NCBI GenBank assembly: GCA_032718475.1
Contig: JAUCBJ010005462.1
Span: forward strand, 1 to 30,574
Reading direction: 5' to 3'
Length of the DNA: 30,574 bases
Source: Nemertoderma westbladi
Taxonomy: Eukaryota > Xenacoelomorpha > Nemertodermatida > Nemertodermatidae
A model generated the notes under the pieces. That model was given only the letters and a program-made list of their open reading frames with translations, had not been told where the DNA came from and did no database searches. The translations under genes were made by a program, and so were the position numbers. Of the stretch, positions 20,467 through 30,574 are shown piece after piece. The first letter of the stretch is position 1; every line of letters starts with the position of its first letter.

Positions 20467-22266
20467 AGGCCCGTATCGTGCGGGGGGGCTTTGGGGGCAC
20501 TGCCCCCCCAGAGAAGTCCCACTGCCCCCCCAGACATGTATTGTTCACTCGTCTTGTTCACAGTTAATTAATAATAATATTGTTGGTAATCAATATTATT
20601 GGATTCACCTACTCCTGCCCACTGACCTGACCTGACTCCCCACCATTCCATTTGGTCCAATTCCTATAATACTACACGACATTAATATACCTACCTACCG
20701 TAATAATTTCTAAAAATACATACAATAATTCATGCAAGTGTAATCTTGAAAGCAAAATAAGCAAAATCTAAGCAGATGCCCTTGATCACTTTACACCAGC
20801 CTAGAGGCGGGCTTGAAAACTGCAGTCGATTTAAACCTTGTGCTCTCTTTGAGGTCATTTTTGACCCATCGAAGATTTAAACTTACACAATTTTATCACA
20901 CATTGATATTTTATCTCGAAATTTTGTGACATTTATTATTTTACAGTACTTCTCAATTAGAAAAACAAAGATGTAAAAATTTGCAAGGGGGTCTATTCAA
21001 TTTTACAATTTATAGGGGCCTACACATCGTGTTTTGTACCTGTACCATTCAATATCAACAAAAAACTTTTTTGATTTCAACTCAGTTCTCAAATCAGATG
21101 TCATCAAATGGGCCCAAACTTAGAAAGATACCAAAATTTTGATTTGGGGAGGACAGTAAATATTCCAACAGGCACATGGCCAGTTCCTGCCCTTGGCACA
21201 AGTGAGTCATATTCCCAATTTTGTGATGATCCACTTCTAGTATTCCTACTGCATTGATATTATGCTCATTTAGAACCGCAATGACCGATTAAGTTGTTGT
21301 AGACACCTTCAAAACAAGCATAAAGCGAATAGTTTTTGAGATATTTGTCAGGTATTTGTCAATATCGCATCAAGGCGCTAATTTTGACTTGTGCCGGACT
21401 TAACATTATCTGCAATATCTCAAAAACTATTCGCTCTATGCTTGTTTGGAAGGTGTCTAAATCTGTCATTGCGGTTCTATTGATCATAAATATCAATGCA
21501 GTAGGAACAATAGAAGTTGATCATCACAAAAATGGGGAATATGACTCACTTGCACTAAGGGCGGGTACTGGCCATGTGCCTGTGGGAATATTTCCTGTCA
21601 TCCCCAAATCAAAATTTTGGTATCTATCGAAGTTTGGGCTCATTTGATGACATCTGATGTGCAAACTCAGTTTAAATTCGACAAAAAAATTTTTGGACCA
21701 CCCCAACCCTCTCATTTACCTGAGGTCAAAATTGAACTCAAAGGAATCATCTGTTTGAGAAACGAAGGGGTACAAAAGGGTTAAGACCACAGAAAAAGTT
21801 TAAATGACACAGCTAATGGTCGAGTACAATTCTGCCAAGTTTCAGGTTAAACGGATTGAAAGCAAATAAATGGGAGGACATTTAATGTTTAGACATGTAG
21901 CCATCTAGCGGGAAACTGTTGAACTGTTGGGGTCAAAAGTCGCTAAATAATGTCAAGTTTTGGACATATTTATGCCTACAAATTTTTAATTCGACAGCTT
22001 TAAATAAATTCTGCCTTATATGAATGTCAAATTAGTTACGTCAACAACTATTTGCCATTATTGACAATCTCCTTAACAGTGTCAATTCGCCAAGGTTCTG
22101 CCAACTTCGTGGCTCGCCCCACACACCTTTCAACAAAATATTGATTTTACTTTATGTACTAAATTAACTCTCACTTTGTTGTATGCTCCCCAAATCCCAG
22201 TTATGGGTTTTGCCCCCCCAGATTTGGCCTCTGCCCCCCCAGATATTATGATCACCATACGGGCCT
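20467..22266. mobile_element. 1.8-kb non-autonomous DNA transposon inserted in the minisatellite
   Basis: Perfect terminal inverted repeats AGGCCCGTAT (20467-20476) and ATACGGGCCT (22257-22266). The 10-bp target-site duplication GGGTAGGAAC lies on both sides (20457-20466 and 22267-22276); because the target is a known repeat unit, the duplication can be checked against uninterrupted units, and it fits a single insertion. Both ends carry two copies of TGCCCCCCCAGA in the same orientation. The inside is AT-rich with no transposase. A 9-10 bp duplication is known for Mutator-like elements, but the family is not established here. Confidence 0.88.
21045..21690. repeat. Long inverted repeat inside the inserted transposon
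   Basis: The left arm, about 21045-21348 (for example CAAAATTTTGATTTGGGGA near 21133), is inverted at about 21412-21690 (TCCCCAAATCAAAATTTTGG near 21600), separated by about 60 bp. The arms are imperfect, with many single differences and small indels. They could form a ~250-300 bp stem. An open frame over 21336-21647 is just one arm read through. This may be an older foldback element nested in the transposon or its core structure. Confidence 0.8.
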
Positions 22267-25200
22267 GGGTAGGAACGTGTACAGTAAAACTCACCAGTAT
22301 TAGTTGGAGTTGTAGAAGTTCGGAGTAGTTGGGGTAGGAACGTCTACAGTAAAACTCACCAGTATTAGTTGGAGATGTAGAAGTTCGGTGTAGTTGGGGT
22401 AGGAACGTGTACAGTAAAACTCACCAGTATTAGTTGGAGTTGTAGAAGTTCGGAGTAGTTGGGGTAGGAACGTCTACAGTAAAACTCACCAGTATTAGTT
22501 GGAGTTGTAGAAGTTCGGAGTAGTTGGGGTAGGAACGTGTACAGTAAAACTCACCAGTATTAGTTGGAGTTGTAGAAGTTCGGAGTAGTTGGGGTAGGAA
22601 CGTCTACAGTAAAACTCACCAGTATTAGTTGGAGTTGTAGAAGTTCGGAGTAGTTGGGGTAGGAACGTGTACAGTAAAACTCACCAGTATTAGTTGGAGT
22701 TGTAAAAGTTCGGAGTAGTTGGGGTAGGAACGTCTACAGTAAAACTCACCAGTATTAGTTGGAGTTGTAGAAGTTCGGAGTAGTTGGGGTAGGAACGTGT
22801 ACAGTAAAACTCACCAGTATTAGTTGGAGTTGTAGAAGTTCGGTGTAGTTGGGGTAGGAACGTGTACAGTAAAACTCACCAGTATTAGTTGGAGTTGTAG
22901 AAGTTCGGAGTAGTTGGGGTAGGAACGTGTACAGTAAAACTCACCAGTATTAGTTGGAGTTGTAGAAGTTCGGAGTAGTTGGGGTAGGAACGTCTACAGT
23001 AAAACTCACCAGTATTAGTTGGAGTTGTAGAAGTTCGGAGTAGTTGGGGTAGGAACGTGTACAGTAAAACTCACCAGTATTAGTTGGAGTTGTAGAAGTT
23101 CGGAGTAGTTGGGGTAGGAACGTCTACAGTAAAACTCACGAGTATTAGTTGGAGTTGTAGAAGTTCGGAGTAGTTGGGGTAGGAACGTCTACAGTAAAAC
23201 TCACCAGTATTAGTTGGAGATGTAGAAGTTCGGAGTAGTTGGGGTAGGAACGTGTACTGTAAAACTCACCAGTATTAGTTGGAGTTGTAGAAGTTCGGAG
23301 TAGTTGGGGTAGGAACGTGTACAGTAAAACTCACCAGTATTAGTTGGAGTTGTAGAAGTTCGGAGTAGTTGGGGTAGGAACGTGTGCAGTAAAACTCACC
23401 AGTATTAGTTGGAGTTATAGAAGTTCGGAGTAGTTGGGGTAGGAACGTGTACAGTAAAACTCACCAGTATTAGTTGGAGATGTAGAAGTTCGGAGTAGTT
23501 GGGGTAGGAACGTGTACAGTAAAACTCACCAGTATTAGTTGGAGTTGTAGAAGTTGGGGTAGGAACGTGTGCAGTAAAACTCACCAGTATTAGTTGGAGT
23601 TGTAGAAGTTGGGGTAGGAACGTGTGCAGTAAAACTCACCAGTATTAGTTGGAGTTGTAGAAGTTCGGAGTAGTTGGGGTAGGAACGTGTACAGTAAAAC
23701 TCACCAGTATTAGTTGGAGTTGTAGAAGTTGGGGTAGGAACGTGTGCAGTAAAACTCACCAGTATTAGTTGGAGTTGTAGAAGTTGGGGTAGGAACGTGT
23801 GCAGTAAAACTCACCAGTATTAGTTGGAGTTGTAGAAGTTCGGTGTAGTTGGGGTAGGAACGTGTACAGTAAAACTCACCAGTATTAGTTGGAGATGTAG
23901 AAGTTCGGAGTAGTTGGGGTAGGAACGTCTACAGTAAAACTCACCAGTATTAGTTGGAGTTGTAGAAGTTGGGGTAGGAACGTGTACAGTAAAACTCACC
24001 AGTATTAGTTGGAGTTGTAGAAGTTCGGAGTAGTTGGGGTAGGAACGTGTACAGTAAAACTCACCAGTATTAGTTGGAGTTGTAGAAGTTCGGAGTAGTT
24101 GGGGTAGGAACGTGTACAGTAAAACTCACCAGTATTAGTTGGAGTTGTAGAAGTTCGGAGTAGTTGGGGTAGGAACGTCTACAGTAAAACTCACCAGTAT
24201 TAGTTGGAGTTGTAGAAGTTGGGGTAGGAACGTGTACAGTAAAACTCACCAGTATTAGTTGGAGTTGTAGAAGTTCGGAGTAGTTGGGGTAGGAACGTGT
24301 ACAGTAAAACTCACCAGTATTAGTTGGAGTTGTAGAAGTTCGGAGTAGTTGGGGTAGGAACGTGTACAGTAAAACTCACCAGTATTAGTTGGAGTTGTAG
24401 AAGTTCGGAGTAGTTGGGGTAGGAACGTGTACAGTAAAACTCACCAGTATTAGTTGGAGTTGTAGAAGTTCGGAGTAGTTGGGGTAGGAACGTGTACAGT
24501 AAAACTCACCAGTATTAGTTGGAGTTGTAGAAGTTGGGGTAGGAACGTGTACAGTAAAACTCACCAGTATTAGTTGGAGTTGTAGAAGTTCGGTGTAGTT
24601 GGGGTAGGAACGTGTACAGTAAAACTCACCAGTATTAGTTGGAGTTGTAGAAGTTCGGAGTAGTTGGGGTAGGAACGTCTACAGTAAAACTCACCAGTAT
24701 TAGTTGGAGTTGTAGAAGTTCGGTGTAGTTGGGGTAGGAACGTCTACAGTAAAACTCACCAGTATTAGTTGGAGTTGTAGAAGTTCGGTGTAGTTGGGGT
24801 AGGAACGTGTACAGTAAAACTCACCAGTATTAGTTGGAGTTGTAGAAGTTCGGAGTAGTTGGGGTAGGAACGTGTACAGTAAAACTCACCAGTATTAGTT
24901 GGAGTTGTAGAAGTTGGGGTAGGAACGTGTACAGTAAAACTCACCAGTATTAGTTGGAGTTGTAGAAGTTCGGAGTAGTTGGGGTAGGAACGTGTACAGT
25001 AAAACTCACCAGTATTAGTTGGAGTTGTAGAAGTTCGGAGTAGTTGGGGTAGGAACGTGTACAGTAAAACTCACCAGTATTAGTTGGAGTTGTAGAAGTT
25101 CGGAGTAGTTGGGGTAGGAACGTGTACAGTAAAACTCACCAGTATTAGTTGGAGATGTAGAAGTTTGGAGTAGTTGGGGTAGGAACGTGTACAGTAAAAC

Positions 25201-28200
25201 TCACCAGTATTAGTTGGAGTTGTAGAAGTTCGGAGTAGTTGGGGTAGGAACGTGTACAGTAAAACTCACCAGTATTAGTTGGAGTTGTAGAAGTTCGGAG
25301 TAGTTGGGGTAGGAACGTGTACAGTAAAACTCACCAGTATTAGTTGGAGATGTAGAAGTTCGGAGTAGTTGGGGTAGGAACGTGTACAGTAAAACTCACC
25401 AGTATTAGTTGGAGTTGTAGAAGTTCGGAGTAGTTGGGGTAGGAACGTGTACAGTAAAACTCACCAGTATTAGTTGGAGATGTAGAAGTTCGGTGTAGTT
25501 GGGGTAGGAACGTGTACAGTAAAACTCACCAGTATTAGTTGGAGTTGTAGAAGTTCGGAGTAGTTGGGGTAGGAACGTGTACAGTAAAACTCACCAGTAT
25601 TAGTTGGAGTTGTAGAAGTTCGGTGTAGTTGGGGTAGGAACGTCTACAGTAAAACTCACCAGTATTAGTTGGAGTTGTAGAAGTTCGGAGTAGTTGGGGT
25701 AGGAACGTGTACAGTAAAACTCACCAGTATTAGTTGGAGTTGTAGAAGTTCGGTGTAGTTGGGGTAGGAACGTCTACAGTAAAACTCACCAGTATTAGTT
25801 GGAGTTGTAGAAGTTCGGAGTAGTTGGGGTAGGAACGTGTACAGTAAAACTCACCAGTATTAGTTGGAGTTGTAGAAGTTCGGAGTAGTTGGGGTAGGAA
25901 CGTCTACAGTAAAACTCACCAGTATTAGTTGGAGTTGTAGAAGTTCGGTGTAGTTGGGGTAGGAACGTGTACAGTAAAACTCACCAGTATTAGTTGGAGA
26001 TGTAGAAGTTCGGAGTAGTTGGGGTAGGAACGTCTACAGTAAAACTCACCAGTATTAGTTGGAGTTGTAGAAGTTGGGGTAGGAACGTGTACAGTAAAAC
26101 TCACCAGTATTAGTTGGAGTTGTAGAAGTTCGGAGTAGTTGGGGTAGGAACGTCTACAGTAAAACTCACCAGTATTAGTTGGAGTTGTAGAAGTTCGGAG
26201 TAGTTGGGGTAGGAACGTGTACAGTAAAACTCACCAGTATTAGTTGGAGTTGTAGAAGTTCGGAGTAGTTGGGGTAGGAACGTCTACAGTAAAACTCACC
26301 AGTATTAGTTGGAGTTGTAGAAGTTCGGAGTAGTTGGGGTAGGAACGTGTACAGTAAAACTCACCAGTATTAGTTGGAGATGTATAAGTTCGGAGTAGTT
26401 GTAGGAACGTGTACAGTAAAACTCACCAGTATTAGTTGGAGTTGTAGAAGTTCGGAGTAGTTGGGGTAGGAACGTCTACAGTAAAACTCACCAGTATTAG
26501 TTGGAGTTGTAGAAGTTCGGAGTAGTTGGGGTAGGAACGTCTACAGTAAAACTCACCAGTATTAGTTGGAGTTGTAGAAGTTCGGAGTAGTTGGGGTAGG
26601 AACGTGTACAGTAAAACTCACCAGTATTAGTTGGAGATGTAGAAGTTCGGAGTAGTTGTAGGAACGTGTACAGTAAAACTCACCAGTATTAGTTGGAGTT
26701 GTAGAAGTTCGGAGTAGTTGGGGTAGGAACGTCTACAGTAAAACTCACCAGTATTAGTTGGAGTTGTAGAAGTGCGGAGTAGTTGGGGTAGGAACGTGTA
26801 CAGTAAAACTCACCAGTATTAGTTGGAGTTGTAGAAGTTCGGAGTAGTTGGGGTAGGAACGTGTACAGTAAAACTCACCAGTATTAGTTGGAGATGTAGA
26901 AGTTCGGTGTAGTTGGGGTAGGAACGTCTACAGTAAAACTCACCAGTATTAGTTGGAGTTGTAGAAGTTCGGAGTAGTTGGGGTAGGAACGTCTACAGTA
27001 AAACTCACCAGTATTAGTTGGAGATGTAGAAGTTCGGAGTAGTTGGGGTAGGAACGTGTACAGTAAAACTCACCAGTATTAGTTGGAGATGTAGAAGTTC
27101 GGAGTAGTTGGGGTAGGAACGTGTACAGTAAAACTCACCAGTATTAGTTGGAGTTGTAGAAGTACGGAGTAGTTGTAGGAACGTGTACAGTAAAACTCAC
27201 CAGTATTAGTTGGAGTTGTAGAAGTGCGGAGTAGTTGGGGTAGGAACGTGTACAGTAAAACTCACCAGTATTAGTTGGAGATGTAGAAGTTCGGTGTAGT
27301 TGGGGTAGGAACGTGTACAGTAAAACTCACCAGTATTAGTTGGAGTTGTAGAAGTTCGGAGTAGTTGTAGGAACGTGTACAGTAAAACTCACCAGTATTA
27401 GTTGGAGATGTAGAAGTTCGGTGTAGTTGGGGTAGGAACGTGTACAGTAAAACTCACCAGTATTAGTTGGAGTTGTAGAAGTTCGGAGTAGTTGGGGTAG
27501 GAACGTGTACAGTAAAACTCACCAGTATTAGTTGGAGTTGTAGAAGTGCGGAGTAGTTGGGGTAGGAACGTGTACAGTAAAACTCACCAGTATTAGTTGG
27601 AGTTGTAGAAGTTCGGAGTAGTTGGGGTAGGAACGTGTACAGTAAAACTCACCAGTATTAGTTGGAGTTGTAGAAGTGCGGAGTAGTTGGGGTAGGAACG
27701 TGTACAGTAAAACTCACCAGTATTAGTTGGAGTTGTAGAAGTACGGAGTAGTTGGGGTAGGAACGTGTACAGTAAAACTCACCAGTATTAGTTGGAGTTG
27801 TAGAAGTTCGGAGTAGTTGGGGTAGGAACGTCTACAGTAAAACTCACCAGTATTAGTTGGAGTTGTAGAAGTTCGGAGTAGTTGGGGTAGGAACGTGTAC
27901 AGTAAAACTCACCAGTATTAGTTGGAGTTGTAGAAGTTCGGAGTAGTTGGGGTAGGAACGTGTACAGTAAAACTCACCAGTATTAGTTGGAGTTGTAGAA
28001 GTTCGGAGTAGTTGGGGTAGGAACGTCTACAGTAAAACTCACCAGTATTAGTTGGAGATGTAGAAGTTCGGTGTAGTTGGGGTAGGAACGTGTACAGTAA
28101 AACTCACCAGTATTAGTTGGAGTTGTAGAAGTTCGGTGTAGTTGGAGTAGGAACGTGTACAGTAAAACTCACCAGTATTAGTTGGAGTTGTAGAAGTGCG

Positions 28201-28250
28201 GAGTAGTTGGGGTAGGAACGTGTACAGTAAAACTCACCAGTATTAGTTGG
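22267..28250. repeat. 65-bp minisatellite, right block (~93 units)
   Basis: Continuation of the left block after the transposon. Length predicts about 93 units. Variants are regionally clustered: 55-bp units lacking CGGAGTAGTT occur only from about 23550 to 26080; units lacking three bases (GTTGTAGG) and units with AAGTGCGG or AAGTACGG occur only after about 26400. The GTCTAC and GTGTAC forms alternate in parts. The last unit ends at GTTGG 28250 and unique DNA follows directly. On the minus strand each unit presents CTGGTGAGT, a consensus-like 5' splice site. Confidence 0.97.
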
Positions 28251-28297
28251 ACTATTTATCCTACTAACTAACTGAACTTATACTGTCTGACTGTTAT

Positions 28298-29419
28298 ATG
28301 ATATTCGAGAAATTCCGCAACGATAAACACAACGCTGCAACGGATGCAACCTACAATCTGACAATGACGCCCCCTAACAATAAAGTAAAGGCGAAAAAAA
28401 ATATGGCGTCATCGCGAAGATCTGAGATACCGGTACCGGACATGTCAAAGATGATTAGTTGCGACATATGTTCGGGTTTCTTTCTGGATGAAGCAACATA
28501 CGAAAGCCACAATACTCACTGTCAGGGCTCAATCTTCGTAGAACCTCCCAGCGCCTGCAGCCACTGCAACAAATCTGTATCCGGCAACAATTGTTTAGGC
28601 TGCGAAATTTGTGGATCGTGGATCCATGCTGCTTGCCTCAAACTATCAAATGCTGAAATACAAATCTTAGCCAAATGCAAGAACTGTAAAATCGTCTGTT
28701 CTCCCTGCGAGTCTAAAGGAAAACTATCGATAGAGGACGGCACCAGCCCCGGTCCTAAACAACTAGAGTCCATGATATCTAACCTGAAATCTTCTCTAAA
28801 AGACGACTTCGATTTACTTAACAGTGAATTGATATCTCTTCGAAACAACAACAGTAGTTCCAACCATTGGACGACAGTCGACGGAAAGAAAAAGAACAGC
28901 AATAACAGAGTCAACCAGCAGCATCAACCTCTGACGCTTGATGATGTCTCCCGAGAGGTGGGCGAACAGAAAAAGCGGCAGAACAACTTAGTTATTCGGG
29001 GGTTTGCTCTACCCGAAGAATCTTCTGAGGATGTTCAATGCTTGACAACGTTCCTTCAGGATAACTTCGTAGTGGCTGCACCACTGAAAAAAGTACTCTA
29101 CAGACGCCCAGCAAGAACGGTCGACGGTGTCGACAAATGTTCCACTGTAATTGTGGAGCTCTCCTCTCTCGAGATCAAGTCCACAATTCTCCGGAAAAAG
29201 TCAACACTGAAAGACTTGGCTTCTGGCATATATATCTCTCAGGACCTCACCCCCCTTCAATCAGAGCAAGCCTATCTACGGCGCAAATCGATCCGTGAGA
29301 ATAGGAGACAAAGTACTTCAACCGAACCCCGGCGTTCTACCACCCGCCCAGCACAGAATGACACTGACACAGCTTCTGCTTCTGGTACTAATTCTGTACC
29401 GGTGCAGGGAAACCAGTAA
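28298..29419 (+). CDS. LINE ORF1 protein with C2HC finger, PHD finger and RNA-binding region
   Basis: 373 residues from the ATG at 28298. Other in-frame Met codons at residues 23 and 36 are possible starts. A small zinc finger (C55, C58, H71, C75) is followed by a complete PHD-type C4HC3 set: C87/C90, C102/C105, H110/C113, C127/C130. A likely helical linker covers about 155-185, and an S/N/K-rich stretch about 185-210. An RRM-like core near 225-330 starts NNLVIRGFALPEESSED and includes TVIVELSSLEIKSTILRKKS. The basic, Ser/Thr-rich C terminus is probably disordered. PHD-containing ORF1 proteins are known from CR1 and related LINEs; they bind element RNA in the ribonucleoprotein. The frame is intact. 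Confidence 0.88.
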   Translation: MIFEKFRNDKHNAATDATYNLTMTPPNNKVKAKKNMASSRRSEIPVPDMSKMISCDICSGFFLDEATYESHNTHCQGSIFVEPPSACSHCNKSVSGNNCLGCEICGSWIHAACLKLSNAEIQILAKCKNCKIVCSPCESKGKLSIEDGTSPGPKQLESMISNLKSSLKDDFDLLNSELISLRNNNSSSNHWTTVDGKKKNSNNRVNQQHQPLTLDDVSREVGEQKKRQNNLVIRGFALPEESSEDVQCLTTFLQDNFVVAAPLKKVLYRRPARTVDGVDKCSTVIVELSSLEIKSTILRKKSTLKDLASGIYISQDLTPLQSEQAYLRRKSIRENRRQSTSTEPRRSTTRPAQNDTDTASASGTNSVPVQGNQ

Positions 29420-30574
29420 AGGGAGGTCATCGCCAACCAGCTAACATAACACATGATCAATATTTGAACTGCTGTTGCTTAAATGCCCAGTCTACTAAGA
29501 ATAAACTGCCTGATCTCGACGAATTCCTTAGTTCGCGCAGTATCGACGTCCTCGCGGTTACGGAAACCTGGTTAACTGATGCCGTAAACGACTCTGAGAT
29601 TCAGAGTGATCCAAAGTATAAGGTAATCAGAAACGATCGTTCCTCTAAAATCGGCGGCGGTGTTCTTCTGTTGATTAGCGACAAACTGAAATACGCGCGT
29701 GTCGAACTCCTGGATCCCGAATCAGAAATAGAATTTGTTGCTGTTGACATCCTCGGTGTCAACAAATCCCGGTTTATCTGTGCATATCGACCGCCATCAC
29801 GACAACACAATTCTGCGTATGAAAGTAAACTTTGCGACACCCTTCAAACCCTTTGTGACGTCCCCTACCCATGCATTGTCACTGGAGACTTCAATCTCCC
29901 GAGTTGGAACTGGAAAGACCTCAGTCACCCAGATTCAGATCTCTACAATGGATTCGAGAATTTCATCCTTGAAGCGAGTTTAAACCAGGTCCAGTTTGAA
30001 CCAACCAGAGGTGCAAATGTTCTCGACTTGGTGTTTACATCCGATGAAGAGTTTGTATCAAATGTCACAGTAGATTTACCCTTCTCTACCAGCGATCATT
30101 CCATCGTTCTTTTCAATATCATTGACCCAAATTGTAGTTCTGGAAACATGGATGAGCCACCGGGATTCTACGACTTTAGCAATGGCGACTACATAGGTTT
30201 TAATGATTATCTAAGGGAAATAGATTGGAGAGCTATTTATGGTCCATGCATTTCGGTCAACGATTTTTATAATTGTTTTAGCAAACAGCTAAAGGATGGC
30301 ATCGATCGGTTTATTCCTTTCAAGGTTTTTACTCGCAAAAGAAAGAAAACGTATCCAAGTTATGTCAGAAAGCTCCAGAAAACAAAACTGCTACTTTGGC
30401 GGCGGCGCAGTACTCCCGGTGGCCTGGAAGCCTACAGACGATCGGCGAAACAGGCGTCTCAGTCAGTGTACCGGGCAACGTGCGAGAAAGAATCGAAACT
30501 CTTAAACTCCGGCGACTCGAACGCGATCTTCAAATATATTAACTCTAAACGAAAGAAAGCCTCTGGGATCGGCC
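29392..30574 (+). CDS. LINE ORF2, apurinic-like endonuclease domain, incomplete at the window end
   Basis: Open from just after a TAA at 29389-29391 to the last base, about 394 codons, overlapping the end of ORF1 in the -1 frame. Endonuclease motifs follow in order: LNCCCLNAQS (29464 on), VTETWLTD, GGGVLLLIS, YRPPS, TGDFNLP, NVLDLVFTS and TSDHSIV. These match the Asn, Glu, Asp/Asn and Asp/His active-site positions of the family, all kept. The basic linker to the RT ends with KRKKASGIG at the window edge. The domain nicks target DNA to prime reverse transcription. There is no in-frame ATG before 30148, beyond most of the domain; ATG 29453 is two bases out of frame. A start by re-initiation, a -1 shift, a non-AUG codon (TTG 29464) or a lost start are all possible. 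Confidence 0.87.

Larger units (their letters stand above)
28251..30574 (+). mobile_element. 5' part of a young-looking CR1-like LINE, cut by the window edge
   Basis: Begins immediately after the minisatellite: about 47 bp of leader, then intact ORF1 and an ORF2 that is open to the end of the window. Absence of stops over about 2.2 kb contrasts with the three decayed LINE copies upstream and suggests a recent insertion. The exact 5' end cannot be fixed without a target-site duplication, which would lie outside the window. Confidence 0.85.

Noticed and set aside
21336-21647. 103-codon frame inside the inserted DNA transposon
   Set aside because: It covers one arm of the long inverted repeat and its spacer. 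No transposase motif is visible.
20295-23759. Minus-strand frames of repeated NTGEFYCTRSYPN type (20295-20561, 20360-20548, 23535-23759)
   Set aside because: Translations of the 65-bp array in the places where deletions happen to keep a frame open. No flanking coding sequence on that strand.
19401-28250. CRISPR-like appearance of a long regular repeat array
   Set aside because: The 65-bp units are contiguous with no unique spacers, there are no cas genes, and the context is a eukaryotic exon and retrotransposons.
28522-28914. 130-codon minus-strand frame opposite LINE ORF1
   Set aside because: The plus strand has a complete C4HC3 PHD finger in the same place, so the minus frame is a shadow.

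Overview
This is a transposon-rich stretch of a eukaryotic, almost certainly animal, nuclear genome. The evidence is spliceable exons with phase-matched GT/AG boundaries, four separate non-LTR retrotransposon (LINE) copies, foldback and TIR elements, and two large minisatellites. The mix of elements (a Helentron-like non-autonomous element with ~150-bp internal repeats, a CR1-like LINE with a PHD-type ORF1 protein) would suit an aquatic invertebrate, but the species cannot be read from the sequence. There are no bacterial operons, tRNA/rRNA genes or CRISPR arrays.

Layout. 1-1490: short open frames of unknown origin, probably a decayed coding element. 1491-2667: non-coding, with one CCAAT/TATA-like promoter. 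2668-6142: three head-to-tail copies of one repeat element (the first 5'-truncated), built from ~150-bp modules each centred on a palindrome matching the RFX X-box. 6818-19453: one plus-strand host gene of unknown function, of which I propose four exons (6818-6975, 8370-9113, 17427-17605, 19092-19453) whose intron phases all fit. Its introns are filled with an antisense LINE fragment (7100-8290), a second antisense LINE fragment whose reverse-transcriptase motif has exploded into a 39-bp minisatellite (9640-11475), a TA-flanked foldback element (12508-13302) and a long decayed sense LINE (13680-17215).

19401-28250: a 65-bp minisatellite of roughly 110 units. It begins inside the last recognisable coding exon of the host gene, so the first unit encodes the apparent C terminus and stop codon. 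It is split by a 1.8-kb DNA transposon with a 10-bp target-site duplication. 28251-30574: the 5' part of a young-looking CR1-like LINE, with an intact PHD-type ORF1 and an ORF2 endonuclease that stays open to the window edge but has no in-frame AUG at its start.

The most unusual points are: (1) regularly spaced RFX X-box palindromes in a mobile element; (2) a minisatellite born from the conserved GVPQGS motif of a reverse transcriptase; (3) a 7-kb minisatellite seeded from the 3' end of a host coding exon. No complete, clearly functional new enzyme system was found. All functional statements are from reading the sequence; no database search was possible.
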